DNA of 64,000 nucleotides from Gammaproteobacteria bacterium (GTDB taxonomy: Bacteria > Pseudomonadota > Gammaproteobacteria > Competibacterales > Competibacteraceae): assembly GCA_024235135.1 (NCBI GenBank), contig JACKMZ010000002.1, forward strand, positions 62,001 to 126,000, in the 5' to 3' direction. A model generated the notes under the pieces. The model did no database searches. It saw only the letters and a list, made by a program, of their open reading frames with translations, and was not told the origin of the DNA. Both the position numbers and the translations under genes were made by a program. This document shows, piece after piece, positions 59,461 through 64,000 of this stretch. Position 1 is the stretch's first letter. Every line of letters starts with the position of its first letter.

Positions 59461-60603
59461 GTGCGCCCTCAATCCTTAAGGAACCCCCTGATATCCATTC
59501 TGTTGATTGCCGGAGCTTGCGTCGGCCATGTGGTGCTCGCCCAAGAGCCACCCCCTGTAGAGGTTTCCGTCATGGAAACCAAAACCCAGGATACCCCGGC
59601 CAACTACGAGTTCCCCGGCAAAACGGAAAGCTCGCGGGAAGTGGAAATCCGTGCCCGTGTTACCGGCTATCTTGACAAGATCGCTTTTCGGGAAGGCGCC
59701 CTGGTCAAGACCGGCGAGATACTGTTCCAACTGGATGCCCGGCCATTCAAGGCCGCCCTGGACAATGCCAAGGGCATGCTCGCCCAGGAAGAAGCCAAAC
59801 TCAAAAATGCCCGCGCCACGCTCAGCCGTATTAAGCCGCTGGCCCGCGAAAACGCCGTCAGCCAGAAGGATCTGGATGACGCCACGGCTGCCGTTCTGAC
59901 CTCGCAAGCCGCCGTGCAATCAGCCAAGGCCCAGGTCGATGACGCCGAAATCAATCTCGGTTATACCACCATCCGCTCGCCTTTGACGGGGCTGGCCGGA
60001 CGCTCGGAAAAACGTGAAGGCAGCCTGGTTACGGCCGGTCAGGACAGCTTACTGACCACGGTGGTGCAACTGGACCCGATCTGGGTCAATTTCAGCGTGG
60101 GCGAAAACGAGGTGCTCAAATTCCGGCAAGAAAAACAAAGCGGGAAAATTCGTTCCACGGACAATATCGAAGCGGAAGTGATTCTGGCCAATGGAACGAT
60201 TTATCCGCAGAAGGGCAAAATCAACTACGTAGCGCCTACCATCGACCAAGCCACCGGCACATTGGCGCTGCGCGTGGAATTGCCCAACCCGTCGGGGACC
60301 CTGACCCCAGGTCTGTTCGTTCGGGCGCGCCTGGGCGGGGCGGTGCGCACCAACGTCATCATGGTGCCTCAGCGCGCCGTCATGCAGGGCGCCCAGGGCA
60401 AGTTCGTCTATGTCGTCAATGCGGAACAAAAGGCCGAGCCCAAGCCGGTCCAAGTCGGCGACTTCTTCGGTGATCAATGGATCATCACCAGTGGGCTGAA
60501 CAGCGGTGAGCAGGTCATCGTAGACGGCGCCATCAAGGTCAGACCCGGCTCATCGGTCAAGATCCAGCCAGCCCAAGCTTCACCCACCTCTAGTGGCCAA
60601 TAA
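59461..60603 (+). CDS. RND efflux periplasmic adaptor (MexA/AcrA type)
   Basis: The 380-residue protein starts at GTG and has a signal peptide (1-27), a lipoyl part (EIRARVTGYLDKIAFREGALVKTGEILFQLD), an alpha hairpin (about 95-165), the other lipoyl half (VDDAEINLGYTTIRSPLTGLAG) and the beta barrel/membrane-proximal domain. It lacks a lipobox. It links the inner-membrane pump to the outer-membrane channel. It is 12 bases before the permease. Confidence 0.94.
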   Translation: MRPQSLRNPLISILLIAGACVGHVVLAQEPPPVEVSVMETKTQDTPANYEFPGKTESSREVEIRARVTGYLDKIAFREGALVKTGEILFQLDARPFKAALDNAKGMLAQEEAKLKNARATLSRIKPLARENAVSQKDLDDATAAVLTSQAAVQSAKAQVDDAEINLGYTTIRSPLTGLAGRSEKREGSLVTAGQDSLLTTVVQLDPIWVNFSVGENEVLKFRQEKQSGKIRSTDNIEAEVILANGTIYPQKGKINYVAPTIDQATGTLALRVELPNPSGTLTPGLFVRARLGGAVRTNVIMVPQRAVMQGAQGKFVYVVNAEQKAEPKPVQVGDFFGDQWIITSGLNSGEQVIVDGAIKVRPGSSVKIQPAQASPTSSGQ

Positions 60604-60615
60604 GGGAGGCGATCA

Positions 60616-63600
60616 ATGATTTCACGATTCTTCATTGATCGGCCAATCTTCGCGGCGGTCATTTCCATCGTCATCACGCTAGCCGGGCTGGTGGCGATGG
60701 TGGGTCTACCCATCGCCCAGTTTCCGGAAATCACCCCGCCGCTATTGCAGGTGGTGACCAGCTATCCGGGCGCCAATGCCGAAACGACCTCCAATTCGGT
60801 GGCGGCTCCGGTCGAACAGCAGGTCAATGGCGTCGAGAACATGATCTACATGCAGTCGAACAACTCGGCCAGTGGAGACATGGCGCTCAACATTTATTTC
60901 AACATCGGCACCGACATCGACTTGGTGTTGCCCGATTTGACCAACCGGGTCAATCTCGCCAATCCGGTGATGCCAGCGGACGTGCGCCAAAACGGGCTCA
61001 CCATCAAGAAGGCGTCCTCCAACATTCTGATGGTCGTGGCGATCAGTTCCGACGGCTCCCAAGATCCCAATTTCGTCAGCAACTACGCCAACATCAACGT
61101 AGTGGACGAACTCAAGCGCATTCCCGGCGCCAGTCAAGTCTCGCTGTTTACCCAATCCGATTACGCCATGCGCATCTGGCTCAAGCCGGACCGCATGGCC
61201 GAGTTGAACCTGACCGTCAACGACATCCGTAAAGCGATTCAGGAACAAAACGCCCAGTTCGCGGTCGGCAAGGTAGGCCAGCCGCCGACCGGCTATCCCG
61301 TACAGATCACCCTGCCGGTATCGGCCAAGGGCCGGTTGGACGATCCTGCGGAGTTCGAGCAGATTATCCTACGCTCCAACCCCGACGGTTCCGCCGTCCT
61401 GCTACGCGACGTGGCGCGAGTGGAACTGGGTATTCGCAGTTACGACACGGAGGGTTTGCTGAACGGGAAACGCACTGATTTCATCATGGTGTATCAACAG
61501 CCCGATTCCAACGCGCTGGATGTCGCCGAAAAAATCATCACCCGAATGGATGAGTTGTCCAAGAATTTCCCGGCCGGCGTCAGTTATTCCATTCCCTACA
61601 ACACCACCAAGTTCGTCGAAGTGTCCATCGAAGCGGTGGTGCACACCTTTTTCGAGGCGGTCCTGCTGGTCATCCTGGTGGTCTATCTGTTCCTGCAAAA
61701 CTGGCGGGCCACACTGATTCCCCTGCTGGCGGTGCCGGTCTCCATCATCGGCACCTTCGCCGGCATGTTTTTACTCGGGTTCTCGATCAACACCCTGACC
61801 CTGTTCGGCATGATCCTGGCCATCGGCATCGTGGTGGACGACGCCATCGTGGTCATCGAAAACGTCGAACGGAATATGCACGAATTCGGCTTGAGCGCCA
61901 AGGAAGCGGCGCGGCGAGCGATGGACGAAGTGACCGGCCCGGTCATCGCCATCGTGCTGGTCTTGTGCGCGGTGTTCGTTCCCACAGCCTTTCTGAGCGG
62001 CATCACCGGTCAGTTGTACAAACAGTTCGCCATCACCATCGCTATTTCGGTGATCATCTCCGGCTTGGTCGCCCTGACCCTCAGTCCGGCATTGGCGGCG
62101 ATTCTGCTAAAACCCTCGCACGGCGAGAAAAACATTTTCTTTCGCGGTTTCGAGAAAAGCTTCGGCATTTTGACCAACGGCTACGTCGCGGGCTCCTCGT
62201 TCCTGATCCGGCGAGTTCTGATCGGTCTGTTATTGTTCGGTGGTTTGCTATTCGTCACTTTCGGGCTGTTCAAAAGCATTCCTAGCGGCTTCGTACCTGA
62301 CGAAGACCAGGGCTATCTGGTGGGGGTGGCCATCTTGCCGGACGGAGCCAGTCTGGATCGTACCCGCGAAGTGGTCCTGCAAGCCAACCAGATATTCTCC
62401 AAGAACCCGGCGGTGGCCAACGTAGTCAGCCTGAATGGCTTCAGCCTGTTGGACAGCCAGAACAAACCCAATTTCGCCACGTTCTTCCTGCCGCTCAAGG
62501 ACTGGAAGGAGCGGGAGGCTCCAGAGCTGCACGCTTTCGCCACGCAAAAAACGTTGCAGGCCGAGGTTTTCCAGCAAATCAAGGAAGCCCAGGTGATGCT
62601 ATTCAACCCCCCGCCCATTCCCGGCATGAGCAGTACCGGCGGCTTTGAATTCTGGGTTCAGGATCGAGGCGGCGCCGGTTCCAAGGCACTGGAGGAAGCG
62701 GTGCAAAAACTCATCGCCAAAGCCAAGGAAAAGCCCGTGCTCGGTCCGTTGACCAGCACTTTCCGCGCGAATTCCCAGCAGTTGTTCGTCGATCTGGATC
62801 GGGAAAAAGCCCGCGCGCTGAACGTACCGATCAACGATGTATTCGATTTGCTGCAAGGATTATTCGGCTCGATCTACGTCAACGATTTCAACAAGTTGGG
62901 TCGGACATTTCGGGTGATGCTGCAAGCTGACACCGAATACCGCACCCGTCCGGAGGACATCAGTCAAGTCTACGTACGCTCGACGACCGGCGAAATGATC
63001 CCGTTAAGCACCCTGGTTACGGTGCAATACGCCACCGGCCCGGACAACGTGTCGCGCTTCAATGTATTTCCCGCCGCTCGCATCAACGGCAACGCCGCTC
63101 CGGGCTACAGTTCCGGACAAGCGTTGGCGACGATGGAAACCCTGGCCAAGGAAGTCCTGCCGGAAGGCATGAGCTATGCCTGGGCCGGCCAAGCCTTTCA
63201 GGAAAAACAGGTGGGCGCGGCTTCGGCGTTGGCCTTCGTATTCGGCATTATCATGGTGTTCCTTATTCTCGCGGCGCAGTATGAAAAATGGACCCTGCCC
63301 ATCGCGGTGATCATCGCCGTGCCGTTCGCCGTGGCGGGCGCGCTGCTGGCGATTCTGCTGCGCGGTCTGGTCAACGACGTGTATTTCCAGATCGGCTTGG
63401 TGACGCTCATTGCCCTGGCCGCCAAGAACGCGATTCTGATCGTCGAGTTCGCCGTGATGAAACGCGAAGAAGGATTGTCGGCCATCGATGCGGCGTTGGA
63501 AGCGGCGCGGCTGCGTTTCCGGCCGATCATCATGACCTCGCTGGCCTTCATTCTCGGTTGCGTACCGCTGGCGCTCAGCACCGGCGCGGGCGCTTTCAGC

Positions 63601-63813
63601 CGGCACTCCATCGGCACCGGGGTGATCGGGGGCATGTTGGGCGCCACCTGCGTCGCCATCTTCTTTATTCCCTTGTTCTACCGGCTGTTCAGCGGCCGCG
63701 GCCCCCGCAGCGAACCGGCGGCCGGCGACAGTTCGACCCCGACCACTCCAACCACCCCGACCGGCGAATCCACGGCGCCCGCCCAACTCAAGGAGGAAGG
63801 CGGTCATGCCTGA
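60616..63813 (+). CDS. HAE1-type RND efflux permease (AcrB/MexB)
   Basis: The 1065-residue protein starts MISRFFIDRPIFAAVISIVITLAG, has the HAE1 motif IGIVVDDAIVVIENVERNM with the paired proton-relay aspartates in TM4, and the lysine in ALAAKNAILIVEF. It is a drug/proton antiporter forming trimers. It ends with a Thr/Pro-rich tail (STPTTPTTPTGES). Its substrate range cannot be predicted. The stop overlaps the next gene by 8 bases. Confidence 0.97.
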   Translation: MISRFFIDRPIFAAVISIVITLAGLVAMVGLPIAQFPEITPPLLQVVTSYPGANAETTSNSVAAPVEQQVNGVENMIYMQSNNSASGDMALNIYFNIGTDIDLVLPDLTNRVNLANPVMPADVRQNGLTIKKASSNILMVVAISSDGSQDPNFVSNYANINVVDELKRIPGASQVSLFTQSDYAMRIWLKPDRMAELNLTVNDIRKAIQEQNAQFAVGKVGQPPTGYPVQITLPVSAKGRLDDPAEFEQIILRSNPDGSAVLLRDVARVELGIRSYDTEGLLNGKRTDFIMVYQQPDSNALDVAEKIITRMDELSKNFPAGVSYSIPYNTTKFVEVSIEAVVHTFFEAVLLVILVVYLFLQNWRATLIPLLAVPVSIIGTFAGMFLLGFSINTLTLFGMILAIGIVVDDAIVVIENVERNMHEFGLSAKEAARRAMDEVTGPVIAIVLVLCAVFVPTAFLSGITGQLYKQFAITIAISVIISGLVALTLSPALAAILLKPSHGEKNIFFRGFEKSFGILTNGYVAGSSFLIRRVLIGLLLFGGLLFVTFGLFKSIPSGFVPDEDQGYLVGVAILPDGASLDRTREVVLQANQIFSKNPAVANVVSLNGFSLLDSQNKPNFATFFLPLKDWKEREAPELHAFATQKTLQAEVFQQIKEAQVMLFNPPPIPGMSSTGGFEFWVQDRGGAGSKALEEAVQKLIAKAKEKPVLGPLTSTFRANSQQLFVDLDREKARALNVPINDVFDLLQGLFGSIYVNDFNKLGRTFRVMLQADTEYRTRPEDISQVYVRSTTGEMIPLSTLVTVQYATGPDNVSRFNVFPAARINGNAAPGYSSGQALATMETLAKEVLPEGMSYAWAGQAFQEKQVGAASALAFVFGIIMVFLILAAQYEKWTLPIAVIIAVPFAVAGALLAILLRGLVNDVYFQIGLVTLIALAAKNAILIVEFAVMKREEGLSAIDAALEAARLRFRPIIMTSLAFILGCVPLALSTGAGAFSRHSIGTGVIGGMLGATCVAIFFIPLFYRLFSGRGPRSEPAAGDSSTPTTPTTPTGESTAPAQLKEEGGHA

Positions 63814-64000
63814 TAACGCCCGCGTGCAAACGAACCCTCGTCACTTTTGTGGAAAAATGCGCCTGCTGACAGCGACCATCGTCATCGCGCTGTCGGGTTG
63901 CGCGGTCGGCCCGGATTATCAGCCGCCTACCATCGACACGCCGGATACTTGGCGGCTCACCCTGGATGAAGGCACCGATTATTCCAATTCCGCCTGGTGG
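63806..64000 (+). CDS. Outer-membrane efflux lipoprotein (OprM/NodT family), partial
   Basis: The gene starts at ATG 63806, behind AAGGAGG, inside the end of the permease gene, and runs off the window. The first 65 residues have a lipoprotein signal with lipobox LSGC and the typical start CAVGPDYQPP of OprM-type channels. A start at 63857 is also plausible. It completes the tripartite pump. Confidence 0.9.
   Translation, partial: MPDNARVQTNPRHFCGKMRLLTATIVIALSGCAVGPDYQPPTIDTPDTWRLTLDEGTDYSNSAWW

Noticed and set aside
1..64000. tRNA, rRNA, CRISPR, insertion sequence or prophage
   Set aside because: No transposase, integrase, phage or Cas protein and no repeat array was seen; intergenic gaps contain no recognisable tRNA cloverleaf by eye.

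Overview
The window is a chromosomal segment of a gammaproteobacterium with moderately high G+C. No mobile element, CRISPR array, rRNA or tRNA gene was recognised. Conserved gene neighbourhoods of the class are present (hrcA-grpE-dnaK-dnaJ, mnmA-hflD, dksA-gluQ, rpoE-rseABC, lepA-lepB-DUF4845-rnc-era-recO-acpS, rnfH/bamE), together with sporadic traits: a class I lysyl-tRNA synthetase, a PEP-CTERM/exosortase-associated acyltransferase, an HrcA repressor next to sigma-32-like promoters, and an N-terminally elaborated signal peptidase I. This fits a Chromatiales/Methylococcales/Competibacter-like lineage, but the genus is inference.

Layout. 1-5.2 kb: end of penicillin-binding protein 1C, an overlapping MipA/OmpV outer-membrane protein, a saccharopine-dehydrogenase-like oxidoreductase, an M23 peptidase, and a GGDEF/EAL protein. 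5.4-10.9 kb: rnfH, bamE, fur, recN, a cyclic-nucleotide-binding MscS channel, nadK. 10.9-16.5 kb: the heat-shock cluster, with a CIRCE-like operator and two sigma-32-like promoters, then an ABM-domain protein. 16.5-20.4 kb: MoxR/DUF58/transglutaminase operon. 20.4-22 kb: a poorly characterised stretch of small ORFs behind a sigma-54-like promoter. 22-26.1 kb: tag, a glutathione transferase, parC, and a DUF6763-like protein. 26.4-38 kb: a long leftward series, mnmA-hflD-TPR-TAXI-coiled coil, then alkB, lysK, dksA-gluQ and acs. 38-44.5 kb: a periplasmic-binding-protein-like gene overlapping a porin gene, a methyltransferase, the exosortase-associated acyltransferase, and a large sensory GGDEF/EAL protein. 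44.5-49 kb: nadB and, divergently, rpoE-rseA-rseB-rseC with a sigma-E-like promoter. 49-55.2 kb: lepA to acpS, with a chain of 4-nt overlaps. 55.2-64 kb: a second Hsp70, purC, a DUF3313 lipoprotein, and a tripartite RND efflux operon cut by the window end.

The most unusual items are: (1) LepB, which carries a degenerate J-like domain in its cytoplasmic loop; (2) the mnmA-hflD operon extended by a TPR protein, an orphan TAXI binding protein and a secreted coiled-coil protein; (3) the sigma-54-like promoter with an upstream inverted repeat in front of a 64-residue protein of unknown function, followed by a ClpX-type zinc-finger miniprotein.
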